64,000 nt of DNA from Alopecurus myosuroides (taxonomy: Eukaryota > Streptophyta > Magnoliopsida > Poales > Poaceae), in contig CM054058.1 in the NCBI GenBank assembly GCA_028641055.1, positions 501,039,919 to 501,103,918 of the forward strand, read 5' to 3'. The translations under genes and the position numbers were made by a program. This document shows positions 1 to 13,340 of this stretch, piece by piece. Numbering within the stretch: the stretch's first letter is position 1; each line of letters begins with the position of its first letter. The notes beneath the pieces are model-generated. The model was given only the letters and a program-made list of their open reading frames with translations. It was not told the origin of the DNA and searched no databases.

Positions 1-3000
1 CAAACGCCGGGCAGCAAAAAGAGAATATCATGCTTGTGTGTTTAGCATAAATGCAAGATCACTAGCAAGACTAACAGACAAAGCTCCAATCTAAGTCATT
101 CAACAGAAAAAGAGATAACTCAAGCTTCTCAGAACCCCAAGGTTGACTTACGTGTGTGGCGTGTGACGGTCATAATAGCGAAAAGGTCTCTTATACATTC
201 ATTAACTGGAAACAACAAAGAGCAGAGTGTTAACCGCAACCTATGGATAGTTTTTCCATCCTCCAGGTAGCCTATTTTCTCCTGTGTAACAATTGTATTT
301 TTTTTACAGCAAATGTTATTTGAAGACAATTCTACAATCATCATGGTTTAAAAAAACAGCAAACAGAAACAGGACAAGTAGCAAACCTTTCCGCATTCCT
401 GCAAGCAATGCGGAACAAAATTGGCAAAGATACGTGTGAAAGTAACCTATTGAAAAATTTTGCATACCAAATTCAGTTCCATACACATCAGTTCACACTA
501 TTTTTTAAGACTAGGAGCACTAGAGCGTACCTTGCCAAACTTCTTCTAGCAAAAAAAAAAAGAGTACCTTGCCAAACTTTTTGTATCAAATGAGGCAGGA
601 TGTAATCTAATAGTCTAGTTGGTCCTTCAAAATGGTAGCCAGCTCCAATCTCTTAAATGCTTTTAGTCCATAGATTAAATGTATGGACTAAGATTTGAGT
701 GACACGAAGCAAAGGAAGCTCTCCGTGTCATACTCCTCTACAATCTTAATGGCACGAGGCACACACGCTGTGGCACGAAGACCATGAAGCCGAGAGCCAT
801 GGTTGCAGAACACTATTGTAAAATCCGACCTTCCGTGGCAATGTCGATGAGGTCCTGAATGGTGGCGTTGAGGTCACGCAGTAGGAACTTTGGGGGGACT
901 AGCTTGACCTTCCTTCAGGTTGTGGACGAGCCCAACCAGTCCTTCAAATCTGGTATATGTGTGCATCATGCTGCACAAGTATGATTTTGTACGCATCAGT
1001 TTTGAAAAATGAAATCAGGCTTACATCATTTTCATGCAAGAAAAATTAAATAAGCAGTCGGTCCAATTCTATTAGTCCATGATAAAAAAGAAGAGGGAGC
1101 AGCATTCGGTGGAGAAGAGCCGCCGTCGCCAGAGTTGGGGAGCGGCCTCGCCAGCGCACATTGGAGCTAGGGTCCCCGTCAACCTACAAGAAAAAAAAAA
1201 GGTATGAGTATGTAGTACTTGCAACGTTTAAGCAGAATGCGACCAACATGTTTTACTTAGACAATAGAGCACACGTTGCAGGATATATAGCAGCATTGAC
1301 AAGAAAATGCTTAACAAGAAGTTGTATAGCAGAATTAATTCGAGTTATCTAGTAGCATACGCAGATTACATCAGACGGTTCTTTACCATACATCAGAACT
1401 GGATTAGTTTTAGTTCTATAGTTGGACCGCATTCTCAATGAATTACAGATTATATAAATTAAAGATGGTGACCATTGAAAACATAAGTTCAGAAGACACC
1501 CTCCATTTAAAGTTGGCTTTATAGCAATAGAAGGTGTGAAACAACAAAATAGTGGAGTCTCAGGTACACGGGGAGAGTTCATTGGTTTTATCTTAGCAGC
1601 ATACAACAAACAAGTTGCAATTTGGCATTACATACTACTATTTCTTTTCTTATTTTTTTAGCACGAGGCCTTCAAAGTTTCTGATGTATATTAATTCAAA
1701 CCAAGGAATTACAGTAGTCTATAAATGACAGGTCAAACACATACTCAATCAACCACCACATAATTTCCTTTTGCCTGCTACTTGCTAATTTCTAGACTAA
1801 TATATGCTTCCTTAACAGCCAATAAAAGACAATCTTCAGAGTTAAATAGTTTAACGACCAGAGAGCGCTCCACATGTTTGTCGGCAACCAAAGTAAGAAC
1901 AGATACAATCTGATCCACTAAGTATTCAGAGGTCCAATTCTAGAAGTAAAACAGGGCATAAGCTAATGCCTTGCTCGTTACGTACTGACAGAAGAGTATT
2001 TCTAGAAATTCCTTGTGTCAATTCAATTAATCATCAAGACACACACAGGAAAGTAGCTCTAGTTCTAGCCAGGTGTGTGAACAAGAAAAATAAATTATGT
2101 TTCCAGCATGGCAATTCCATGGTACTAACAATCCACATAAAACTGAATCTAAACAATCCATGCTCAATGATTCTGTTCTGGTGTAGCAAAAAAGAAGCAT
2201 GACGGTGCGAGGAAATCAGAGCTATACAAGAGTAAATTTTGATGACGAAGACGGTGAGGAAAGGTGCTAGAGCGGCAGGCATACTATTTGAGGGATTTGT
2301 CCGGGCCTACTCCTCCGGCTGCTCGAGAAAAAAGTGACGTTTCCAGTCAGATTGGGGAAATAAGATTTAGAGTGGTGTTGGAGTTGGGGCACAAGGCACA
2401 CCTTGAGCTCGGATACATCGTCCGCTGCCTCTAGAAGTGATTGCCGAGCCGCTAGGGTTTCACGAACAGCAAGGAAGTCGACCGGGAGAAGGGAGCGGAA
2501 CCGGCGAACAGTTCCAGCCGCCCGTCGGCAGCAGCCCATTCCAGGCATCGGAGGAGAGCAGCAACAGCAACATGTCAGCCTCATAGTCGCGGCGGCGGCG
2601 GTAACTGGAGGACATGCTTTTTTTTAACAACATATAAACTGTGAAGCTACTGTTAACAACAATACTAGTCTGAAAAATAAATCTAGACCGTAAACCATCC
2701 AGTTGGTAGCTAACTAGGTGTTTGGCTTGAGAGAACAAATCACGGTGAGCAATTTCTCCTTAGGCAACACAGCATCGTAAATGATACACCATCTTTTGGA
2801 TCGGGATTGTTATGGATAGTATAGATCGTACATACAAGTCTAGTGGTTCATATGGGTCCTGGACATGAAGATGGTTCTAACTTCTAAGGTTTCAGAAACC
2901 GAAAACAAAAGACGGCAGTATAGCAACGCATCAAGATGGTGTTTATTTCACGGCCGGATGCGTTGGTTGTAAGGGGGTAAGAGTGAGAGAGAGAGGTCTC

Positions 3001-3540
3001 ACCGGCGGCGGCGAGTAGGTCGGAGGAGATGAGGAGGCGGGGGCAGCCGGGCAGGGAAGGATCTCCAGGCCGGATCCGAGTAGGCCCGACCACGGAGGAG
3101 ACGCTGAGTAGCGGGAAATGCAGCGCTAATAGGGTTTCGTGGGGGGTCAGCGATTCGACGGCTCCAGGCCATGGGATGGATGGAGGAGGTGATGTCGGGA
3201 CGGTGGTCGGCAGGGCGGGGAGGGGCCGGAGGCGGCCGGAATCGTCCGGCGACGGAGGTGGCGACAAAGGGGATCGGGAGGCGGCGGCAAGCAGATGGAG
3301 ACGACGGGACTCACAAGGAAAGACGAAAAAAAAACCAGGAATAATGAGCACTCCTCGTCTCCCTGTTTTGGGCCGAAATTCCGCTTGGTGCGTGCGTTTG
3401 GAATTTCAGCGGAGATGGGACTCACGTACCCTATTGGATCCACGGGGAGGCGATTCCCGCAATCTCATTGGCTCTCTCTATCCAACCACCATGCAAGGCA
3501 GGACAGCGGCGAAACTAATTATTTCTCGTGGAATTTGAGC
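1..3540 (-). other. Minus-strand multi-exon unit, 5' part (copy A), product unrecognised
   Basis: Read on the minus strand, a GC-rich first exon begins near 3540 and ends at 3003 on a good donor (CCG|GTGAGACC). A second exon-like block spans 2604-2402, entered through an AG acceptor after CCTCC and left through a CAAG|GTGTGCC donor. Its codons encode a plausible stretch containing FRSLLPVDFLAV and LLEAADDVSELK. A small open frame at 1609-1349 is identical in both copies. The first bases of the window lie inside a further exon that is complete at 31254-31578. I do not recognise the protein. The unit may be a degenerate gene or a long non-coding transcript. Confidence 0.4.
2402..2604 (-). CDS. 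Candidate coding exon, unrecognised (copy A)
   Basis: This 203-bp interval is bounded by AG and GT on the minus strand. It carries an open frame with a Cys-run (TCCCCC) followed by a more protein-like segment, RRFRSLLPVDFLAVRETL, then a Leu/Ala-rich stretch ending in SELK at the donor. The only amino-acid difference I see in the protein-like segment compared with copy B (33948-34150) is Leu to Ile after VRET. No family is recognised. Splice sites were judged by eye only. Confidence 0.35.
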
Positions 3541-4289
3541 AGAATCGTTGGATGACTCGTATTCTGTACCCTCGAAAAGTCCCAAAAATTATGGTAATTG
3601 AATTTTTTATATCTATTATGGTACTAGAAGGTATAATTTTTTAAGAAGAGTTTGCAAGTATCGATCGAGGTTGACAAGGAACGAGGTGTATAGTGTGACG
3701 CACCGGGCACCGGCGTGCATGGTAACATCTCATCGCGCGATGAATATAAGACGTGGCTCTGACGTCGCCGTCGGAGAGTTCTACTACGTCGGCAAGCGTG
3801 ACTAGGCGTCCACCGAACTGCTTGGCGTGCTTCTAGAGCAGATGAGCCGATCGATGATGGTTCTTGGAGCGAGAGAGGGCGGGAGGTTTGCATAGAGAAG
3901 ATATGTTTTCATGTCGTGCACGGCCTTTAATTTCTATATACTCTCTCCGTTCCTAAATATAAGAGGTTGTAGCTATTGCTCATATTGTCTAGATAGCTAC
4001 TAATATGAGTAAACATATACACTAAAAGTTGTCTAGATACATGTAGACATGTATATGAATGTAGCAAGAGAAATTAATCGCAACGTTTGACTCGTAATTT
4101 GACATGAAAAAACCACAGTGGCCGCAATGGAGGACCAGTCTGCCGAACGTACATATCCGATCTGCGAGGCCATGCATACATCATTCTCCAGAAATATCTG
4201 CTAAATGAGTACGTGCATGCATGTACGTCTCGTTTTGCATGTTTTTTAGATAGCAAGCCAAGAGGCCCGACGTAATACAAAGTGTTAAA
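3541..4289. other. Intergenic, one MITE remnant
   Basis: No gene is visible. It holds a truncated Stowaway-like end at 3941 and otherwise AT-rich unique sequence. The copy B counterpart is 35091-35834. Confidence 0.6.
3941..4069. mobile_element. Truncated Stowaway-like MITE (copy A)
   Basis: Starts with CTCTCTCCGTTCCTAAATAT directly after TATA, the typical left end of grass Stowaway elements (TA target). The right terminal inverted repeat is not recognisable, so this is a remnant. The same remnant sits at 35487-35610 in copy B and therefore predates the duplication. Confidence 0.55.
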
Positions 4290-5660
4290 ACCCAACTTAC
4301 GTCAAGGCACTGCACTCACGCACACAAGATACATGGCTATCAAAGACACACCAACAGAGAGGACGACCCCTACGCACTACTCCGACGAGGATGAGAACAA
4401 GCAACGCGGGCAAAGATGTTGGGCCAACACTCGGCCGCAAGGTCAGACCGGTACACCGCCACACACTGTGCACCGTCTGAACGGGCAGAGTCGTCGGGTC
4501 GAAGCTCACCAAGGCGCCGAGGCCGGCATGCCAACACACACTACACATTGCCGAGACCCGACTAGCGTCGACAGAGACAGCCACGGGGCAGGGCCATCTT
4601 CACGCTGAGGCACACCAAGAAGGGCCAAAAACAGGAGCGCCAAGAGAGTAGAGAAAGACACAAGCTTTGCCGGAGGGGTGACGCGAAAATCTCCGCCAAC
4701 CAACCTCCAGAGAGCCACCCCTTGCGAGCTCCAAAACAGTGTCTTCACGAAGTTCACAGCACAGAGTGCTGCCACCGCCCGACCGAAGATCGTGGGTTTT
4801 CACCCGGAGCATGTGGGAGGACATAGGAGAGCCACACCGGTGCCTTCAAGAAGGGGGCGACATCCATGAACGCCGCTACCGCATACAAGGCAAACATGGC
4901 AGAGGTTTCCCTCGGCAGACCTCCTCACCTCCCACCCAGGGTGAGGAGCGCCGACAAGCCGGCGACCACGTCACTGTCTCGCAACACAACTCGCCGGTCA
5001 CCACCCGTCCGCACATTCATGGTCCCAGCCAGCACCACCCGAACCTTGGGCTCGCCCGCCAACCCACGGGTTCCCCACCTTCTGGAGCCGCTGCCCCGAC
5101 GTCTAGGCTCAACGCCCCCCGGTGATGAGGAGATGAGAGGAGAGAGAGAGCTCCACCACCGGATCAACAGACAGTAACCCCCTCGGTTACTGGCGACAAC
5201 AGATTTGGGGCGGGACCGCTGACCACGGTGAGGGCCGGGGACCCCTGCCCTGGGCCAACACTGCACTGCCCCAGCTACCAGGCCTGGAGACCTCCATGTG
5301 CACACCAGGCCACCAAGCCGACGACGCCCATGGCCACCATGGTCATGCCTGACGAACCGCACTGCAGACCACCAAATCCACCCCCTCGCAAAGGTCGGCC
5401 AAGCTAGGGCACCCGCGTCGACAACCGCGCTGGCACGCCGTAGCTGCAGACGGCACCGGTGCCAAAAACCACGCAGCCGCCACGCCCCACGCAAGCGTTG
5501 CGCCTCCCCGACCGAAGCCCCCCGCAATGCCACTGGCGCGAGAGGGGAAAGAGCCCCCCCCCCCCCCGCCCCCGCCCGGGATTGGCTCGACAACGTCGAG
5601 GGGAGGGGAGGGAGCTAGGGTTTCGCCCTGCCGCTCGCGGGAGCGAACAGGATGAAGCGT
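4290..5660 (-). other. GC-rich unclassified repeat-like block (copy A)
   Basis: About 1.37 kb, sharply GC-richer than its flanks. On the minus strand it opens with CGAAACCCTAGCTCCCTCCC, the usual look of a grass 5' leader, and runs to about 4290 where it meets TAAGTTGGGTTTTAACAC. Several overlapping frames are open on both strands, as expected from base composition, and none shows a known domain. It contains C-runs at about 5551-5570. Copy B (35835-37205) differs by many small indels that break frames, which argues against a conserved protein. It may be part of an old transposon. Confidence 0.4.
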
Positions 5661-8600
5661 TTTCCCCCTACAACGTTTCCCAAATTTTTCGTGGTGGTGC
5701 ATGTATGTACTTAAAATTGAACATGTTATTTTTCGTAACCACACGCGCGGAATTAATATCAGCAACCAAGAAAAACAAACTATTATGTCTACCTAGAGGA
5801 TGGCAGTGACTTTTTTTTATTGTTTGTTAGCCTCGTGGAACCCGACAATGCATGTATGAACGCCAAATATCCCAAACTTCAAAAACATCTCCTATAGACC
5901 TAACAATGCAATGAACATGGTCATATGCACTATTCCCAGTCTTCACGGCAAAGTGACCCATATGTTTCGTCATCTTCAATGGATTTGTGGAGGCATAGGC
6001 TGATGACATGCGAGGAAGAATAACAGTGGCAGAGGTAGAGGCTCGGGGTGGTGGTTGCGAAGTGTGGGCTATAGTAAACCGATTTGGTGTCATGGGAAAA
6101 TTTACGGTCTGATAGACCTTAACCAAGTTGGGTCCTCAGAGAAAATTCCACTGCAACGAAAATCAATTCTACCAATGCTCGTATGTGGAACCACTAACAG
6201 ATAAAGTCATTAATGGTGGAATATTTGAAAACCTAGGTATCCTTCATGTCGCCACAGTATCGTGATGGCACATGAAAGACCAATCATAGCCATTTTGTGT
6301 CATAAAATGAAAACCACACTTGTAATGACCATTAATAGGTCTTTCCTAGAATAAAGTACTAACACTCGACAAAGACATGACAAATGAATTAACAAGTAAT
6401 AAATATCCTATATCATGAAATAACAACACGTGGAAACTCTATGATAGAGGAAATAATAGGTAATAACGATATCCTATCATAAAAAACAGTGTGCGGCGAT
6501 GGCACATGAAATGGTATGCAATACTTATCTCCTAGCATAAAATAATATATATTTGCATGAGAATGTAAGGACACATGAAATATATGTAACAACTATCTCC
6601 GTGCATAAAATAATGATGTGTCATAACGAAATGATACATTAAATAACATGCTTTTTCCTTGAATAGAATAATGAGCCTAATGTGTGGCAATAAAACAACA
6701 CGTGAAATCATGAGTAATAGCTAGCGTGGAAGCATATAATTAGCCTACGCAAGCATTTGTTGTATGGCATGGTCAACTATTTGCGAGGCATGGCTATGGA
6801 GAGGCATCTATCAATTTTGAGCGAAGTGTGATAATGTTCTATCTATGTTCGTTTACTCAAACTCTTCGGCTCCATTCGAGGGAACATAATATATCTTTCC
6901 GGGACAACATTTCTACGTGTGTGGCAGGATCGCGCACGAGAGTAGAAAATTCGAGGTAAAAAGACCAAGTTTGGAAAAAGATCCCAAATCACCGAGAATT
7001 TTTCAAACACCTATGAAATCGCTGCTATCAGAACTCATATGCAAAAATTTCCACTTATAGATAAATACAATAATAGTGAAATCATCTATAACCAATGAAA
7101 TGACACATCTAAAGGATACATGAAATAACAGTTCATAACCATCTCTAGCACATAATAACAACATGTGATCGTCAAAGTACATTATAAATGGGGCGCGCCT
7201 ATCTGTACGTAGAGCGATCTAACACAGAAGAATCTAAATTGAGAATCTCGATTAATATGAATGCTGAGAAAATAGGGGTGGGGTCGGGGTGGAGAGAAGA
7301 CATAATGTGCATGACATTCCTTATAAAATGCTCTAACCCATATAAAATTTTAATTGTGCTTGCTATAGGTTTACAAATCGTCATTTATCGTTATGATATT
7401 TTTAGTTCCTACTATTTTATGTGCACAAGAAACATGATATTGAGGATTTATTTTAAGTCACGTGATTAATATACTTATGTTTGCACATTATTATTATTAG
7501 GAAATAGAGTATCGCCAGCTTCATTGACTAATGCTAGGAAATCACGACCGAGAACGTGCCAAGACAGGATCCACTTTGCTGTGTTGAATGGATGGGATAT
7601 GTTCATTAGAAATATTGTTTCTAATTACCAAAGCTTGGTCCTCTTAGTTCTTCTTTTTTCTATCTTTGATCTGTTTTGTAAGAGGTTCCCCTCATCACGT
7701 TATATCGGTTCGGTCATTGGGCTTTATTTATAAAGCGGGGTGAAATCCTGTTTCGTCATTAGAAATAATGTTCTATCGCTTATCAGTTAAGCATGGTACT
7801 TTGATATAGGTCGTTACTTCTATGATATAAGATATTTACTACCTATCCTTGCGTGTTTCATTTCATTGGTTAATTTTGTCATGATAACTTTGTCATTCAA
7901 ATTACCAAATGTTTATAATTGAACAATATTGTTATATTAGGTTACTATTTATAACATATTCTAAATTTTTTATCGAAAAAAACAATACTAGAAAGAAAAT
8001 CATGCATGCTATATTTTCCAATTGGTGTTTCATGCTATGAGCTAGTTAGTAACTGTTATTTAATGTGCAAAATAAACTTATGAATTATTTATTGAAGATG
8101 TCATGTCTTTTTCCTAGTTGCAATCCATTGAAGCAATTTATGATGGTAATTATTGTGGAAAATAAACTCCTTATTTTAGTGGCCAACACTAAGTCACATG
8201 AGGTTTCCCATGGCCATGGTGTCCAAGAGCTGGAGCTCGGTGTCTCATGAGGCCTGCAAAGTATGCTATTGTGAGGGTAAGCTTCAAACCTATGTGCAAA
8301 CATAACATGGTGGTAGCCTGATCTTGTCCAGCAAAACGATTTTGTGCCTTGGCGTCTTCGTCTCTCTAGCTAGCACTTCTTGTCCATCCCCCATCTTCTC
8401 GCCTTTGTCAGCGTCGGGGATGTCTTTGGTGGGACCTTGGGAGATCAACGATATGATGTTTCCCTCATCAAGACTGGGCTATGCCTAGTGATATGGTGCC
8501 ACCGATGCAAAATGATGTGCATTTTACGGTGGATAAACCGATTGATGTCCGCAAAATTTTTTTTGATGACAATCATTGTCGATGCGCATTATTTGGAAGC

Positions 8601-9181
8601 ACGTGATGTATATTTACCAAAATAAATGGACTTTACTTAGAAGGACACATCACATGTATGCATGCCGAGATGTTGTATTGATATGGATCACTTACCATGC
8701 AAAATTCAGATAATCATATGATGCAAAGAAAGAAATGGATTCATCCCATCCCTATTCCTCCGAATCAAGAGGCTACATGGATCGTGATAGACATGCATGC
8801 AATATTGGGCAGCCCCAAAAGTCATGGGCACAATAAATCACTTGTTAACTAGTATTAATTTCCTATTTTAGTCTCATTAAATAGAGTTTCATTTTCTTTA
8901 AATCTCCCATGACTAAATGGCTTAACGATCCATGTGACCCGCTTCTCTCCGATCAACTCCCATTTTCTTGGATGTCGAATTTTCCTTCGCCCGGACCTCC
9001 CCATATTAAAGGAACTAAACGAGAGATGAGGAGGTTGATGAGCAAGGAAATTATCTCGGATAAATTAATGGAAACACCAGTTGGAAAATATAGCATGCTC
9101 TAATTTCGTCATCCGGTATCGGCAAATACTGTGACGGATCCGTGACGAGTTAGGTACATGTTGAAGTTGACTCGTATTACG
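5661..9181. other. AT-rich stretch without a gene (copy A)
   Basis: No convincing coding frame on either strand. It contains degenerate short repeats built around 'acatgaaataacaa' and 'cataaaataat' (about 6360-6720 and 7080-7170). A segment at about 7700-7755 with TTTATTTATAAAGCGGGG resembles 3' ends of grass retroposons and also resembles 20918-20971. Copy B is 37206-40977, with indels including loss of about 33 bp corresponding to 7590-7622. Confidence 0.6.
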
Positions 9182-9183
9182 TA

Positions 9184-9285
9184 CTCCCTCCGTTCCATAC
9201 TAGATGACTTTAAAATGGTTGTATCTAGACATAATTTAATGCTAGATACATTCATTTCAAAGTCATCTAATACTGAACAGAGTAG
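9184..9285. mobile_element. Stowaway-type MITE (copy A)
   Basis: Begins CTCCCTCCGTTCCATACTAG after a TA and folds back on itself: AGATGACTTTAAA near the left pairs with TTTCAAAGTCATCT near the right. The right tip is decayed. About 100 bp. Copy B retains the left end at 40980 but has lost the right tip. Confidence 0.75.
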
Positions 9286-11699
9286 CAGCATGTGTGGCGG
9301 TGGATTGGGTATGGAGAACACGGAGGAGGCAGCTGACAGTATCACGGATGATGTAGAGAAATGGTATACAAATTATTTGTCGAGTTCAAGCTAGGAGAGT
9401 ACAACACATTTTTGTCGTGCAAGGAGAGCTCCACGTACGTTGAGGTATAGCGTTTTGTTTTATCCGAGCTCTATAATTAATTTAGGTACATGTGTACAGC
9501 AAATGGCCAAAGTCGGCCCAACAAGATATATAGAGCCCATCTTCTGCACATAAGTCTGGAAAGGAGCCGCAAATCTCTCCATTCCCTCACTCGATTCACC
9601 GCGCCGCCACTCTCTCTCCCCCTCCCCCGATTCAACACCATGCCGTCGCTCCATCACCGCCGGTCCTCCCTCCCCCCAGCCCCGGCCCGCCCTCTCTTCC
9701 GTCGGCCTCTACGCCCCAGTCCCTCCCGTTTCACCTCCAGTTTCGGATCGAGCCCCGGCGCCCCGGCCTTGCCGACGAGAGGGCGGCGCCGCCCAACGAC
9801 CACACCGTCCCGGCCGGCTTGTTCGCCGGAGCGCACGTGCATCGCACGATGCGCGGCGCTCCGTCGAATTCGCCAGCCCTAGGGTTTGCGTACCTGCCGG
9901 CGAGGTTGCGCCGGCCACCAGTACGCCACCGTGCCGACGTCGACGGCGGTGCTCGGTGGTCTGCGCCTGGACGATTCCGGCCACCATTGCTGACGGGCCT
10001 CCTCCGCCGGTGCTGTTTTCCGGCCCGCATCTATGGGTCTCCCGGCCGCAGGGACGCCGTGGACGCGGCCTTGCAGCACCTCGACGCGCCGCGTCTGAAG
10101 GCCTGGTCGGTCGTCCAGGTCAAGCTGTTCTTCCCTAAGCGGCCTCGATGCAGCCGTCCAGGAGCTCTGGACACAGGCCTCGCAAGGTATCAACTTTGTT
10201 GCGCTCAAATCCACCGGTTTGGTAATTGGTAGTTCAATGCAAAATACATGTGCATATGCCAGTGTGATGGCTCTGGTTCCAATTGGTACTGCCCAGTACT
10301 TGCTCTGATTCGATCATGCTGCCCTAATATTGATTTGCTGTTAGTGTGATGTATGCCTAAAAATTGGGTCAATGAATTCTGCTTGCATAGCTTCTAGTAC
10401 CAATTTGTGGTGTTGACTATGTTTTCTAGATTGATTTACTTACACGAAAATGACAAGCTGTGAGTGACAACGACTTACTGAATATACAATGGATGTATGA
10501 TCTTTTTCATTATCTTGTTAGAATTCTGCTTGCAGCTAGCATCCTGGCTTATTGCACTTCACGAATTAAGTTTATATTTAACTTTAGTGTCAATTAATTT
10601 TTTAGATGAACTATACGCTATGATTTGTATGAAGTTTCTCCTTTTGTCCACGTCGATGCAGTGGCGTTTGGGACGGCTGCACGGACGAGTTTATTTGGGA
10701 GACAGAGTGACTGAGCGGGAGGAGTTGCGGTGCTCATTGGCGACTGAAGAGGTGCTCTCGCCGGCGCCTCCACGGTATGCGCCCAGACCAAGAGCCGATG
10801 ACTCAATGTTGCTGCCTGTCTTCGTTGAGGTGCTTCTGACATAGCAAGGTAAATCCCTCATAGAGTGCTCAGTGGCAATCTTTCGAGCCTTGGTTAATTA
10901 TGTGTTGAGGCCATCGAGCCGCCGTCTTTTGAGAGAATGGAACAAGTTATGAATGTGATGTGGTGGGGGCCCTTTTGACGTGTGGTATAAAGGGCCTGTT
11001 TGGTTATGAGCAACAATTTGCCAAGCCAGAGTTTGGCAGTTTGACATGTGTTTGGCTTTTTCCACACTTTAAAACTGCCACACGTTATTGCCAATATGGC
11101 CCACCTGTCATAGAGTGTACTTTTTGCCAACTTTTGCCACACTTTGTGGTGTCTAATTTCTCAACCACACTTGCTGAACTTAGGCTTGGCATGGTGTCGC
11201 CGGGAATCACACAATGTCCACAAAGTTGTCTCAGTTACATGATTGCATGGCCAGGTTTTTTCCTTTAGTATGGCTTCATTATGGACAACATGATATAGCT
11301 GATAAATTAAGCTGGTTTATGTACAGTAGATTGTTAACTCCGACTAGTAAATTTTCAGGGCTCAAATACTCACCCACTGTAGGTAGTTTACCTAGTATTG
11401 GTAATATCAAGGTAAGATCAACGTTGACACTATTACAATGCAACCAAAGAGGACTTGGAGATAATGGCTCATTTCTTGTTTACCTGGTAAGACAAACTGT
11501 TTTGAGCTTGCAGTGCATTTTTTTGCTTGTGCAGATATCGTTTATACTCGTATCTCCCAAGTCTTCTTTAGTTGCATTGGAATAGTGTCGACGTTGGTTA
11601 CCTTGCTTATCTTTTCATGGCTAATGTCTTCTTTTGTGTTCTACTTTTTAAAAATGAATGTTACTCTGTAGGTCCCTCTGATTATTTTTGCTCTCTCAG

Positions 11700-11780
11700 G
11701 CTGCAAACTACATCAACATCAAGGGATTGCTGACTGTTGCTGCCCGACTTCCTTCATTCACTCCAGTAGAAGGGGAGTAG
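11700..11780 (+). pseudogene. SKP1-like exon fragment (copy A)
   Basis: After a CTCTCAG acceptor the frame reads AANYINIKGLL and then continues for 15 unrelated residues to a TAG at 11778-11780. The first 11 residues match the conserved AANYLN(I/V)KGLL segment of SKP1/ASK proteins, the adaptor of SCF ubiquitin ligases that binds F-box proteins. In SKP1 this segment is normally followed by DLTCQTVADMIKGK, which is absent here. The fragment is therefore truncated and cannot make an F-box-binding surface. It lies about 2.4 kb upstream of the F-box locus. Eleven residues is a short match, so chance or convergent decay remains possible. Confidence 0.5.
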
Positions 11781-12653
11781 TGGATGCGTCCCCGATGGAG
11801 CAGCAGGGGAGAAGTAGAGCTGGAGCTGGCCAAGAGTTAGTCATGTCCGCAGACTCCTTCACCCTTCTTCGACTCAGCGGGTTTAAGTATGTTTCTGATT
11901 CCTCTCTCTCTCTCTCCTTCTGTGATACCACAGCTTTGAGTTAGGTTTAGTGGTGATAGTCGTATCATTAGGATCTTTCAATTTTTATTTCTATAAGATA
12001 TGTGTTTCTGGTACATGGTGTCATCTAGTTATTTGATTGTCAGAATGTGTGTTATCTGGTAGCACTTGTTGTGTGTTTCTTGCGGTATACAAACCTGCTC
12101 TTTGGTTTGGACAGGAACTGCTCATTATATGAGCATAGACACATTCTTGGTTTTCTTTGATAACTCTTGTTGATATGGTACTGGGATCCAAATATTATTA
12201 GGTCATTGCCTATTTGTTCTGCAGGCTTGTGGTCTCAGTTGTTTGTCTCCTTGCAAAAGCTTCTGGTCTCAGAACCATATGGCTATTTAATGTACAATGA
12301 CAATGCTTAAGTATTTGACTTCTTTAGTTTAGGGATCGGTATGTATGAAATCAGTTATCTACGTGTGTATTGTGTCTCGCTTGAAGTCAGGCTTGCTAAT
12401 AAGGCAGAGCCTCAACTATCTTTAGTTGTGCCGAATGCACTGCGTGTTTGCTAGCTCGATGTATTTGATCGGTTCATAACTTCATATAGACAATAGCTCA
12501 TGCATGCAAAAGGTAAAACCTGCCTTGTTTGGAATATGGATCAAATAGTACACGCAGACAAGTCAACTCCCAGCTGTTTTGTTTGAATACAACATAAGTC
12601 TCAGCCCGTTTTATTCCGATAAAGCATTTTTTTTAAATAAAAAATCTCGGGTG

Positions 12654-13340
12654 CATTTTATCTTGCACTGCCATCTTATGTCTTGCTCATTCCTTGTATT
12701 CACATGTTTATATATTGCATCAGCTCCATTAAACAAGCGCCTAATCGAGCTAAGCAGAGTGTCCTCTCACACGTTTCTTGGTGCTATTTTTGACACCTAC
12801 TTCATGCCATGTTCACTTGGTATTGGATGAAGTGCAGGTTGTATTTGGTTCAAATCCAGGATGCTGATACCTCTTGTACTAGTCAGTTATGGGAACAAAG
12901 TGTTAAATTGTGAGTAACGATGTAAACATCCTTTAATGTATGGTAGTGATCATCGTTTTGTATCCATAGCACAAGTTATCCTGTGATCATCCTTTTGATG
13001 TGTTTTGTTTTGTTTTGGTCCCTGCAGGTGCCTGTCTCACAAGCTGGGCCGATATGACAAGAGATGGCCGGAAGCAAGGGTCATGCTGCCAGAGTGACAC
13101 TTGTCTCAAGTGCACCATATCTTGCACATCCATCATACGCTTTATGCATTCCTTGTGTTCCTCTGTTTATATATTCCATATTGAATTAGCTCCATTGAAG
13201 AGGCGCCAAACTGAGCCAAGTAGAGTGGCATCTCATGCTTGTATTGGTGATGTTTTTTTTTTTGATAATTGTATCATGTGGTGTTTGCTTGGCATCGTGG
13301 CCACTGAAGAAGCGCAGGCTCTAATTGTCCAAAACATTTA
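12654..13340 (+). repeat. Two diverged internal repeats in the unit's 3' region (copy A)
   Basis: Segments at about 12654-12860 and 13112-13340 share the order 'cattccttgt-ttc... gtttatatatt... agctccatt-aa-ag-c-cc-a... gagc-aag-agagtg... tctca', at roughly 70 % by eye. They look like an old local duplication. The same pair is present in copy B near 44400-44610 and 44870-45100. Confidence 0.6.

Noticed and set aside
7700..7755. LINE 3' end
   Set aside because: The TTTATTTATAAAGCGGGG string resembles retroposon tails, but no reverse transcriptase, poly(A) tract or target duplication is visible.
10990..11215. hAT-type MITE beginning GGGCCTGTTTGGTT
   Set aside because: The left tip resembles grass MITEs, but I could not find a matching inverted right end or a target duplication.
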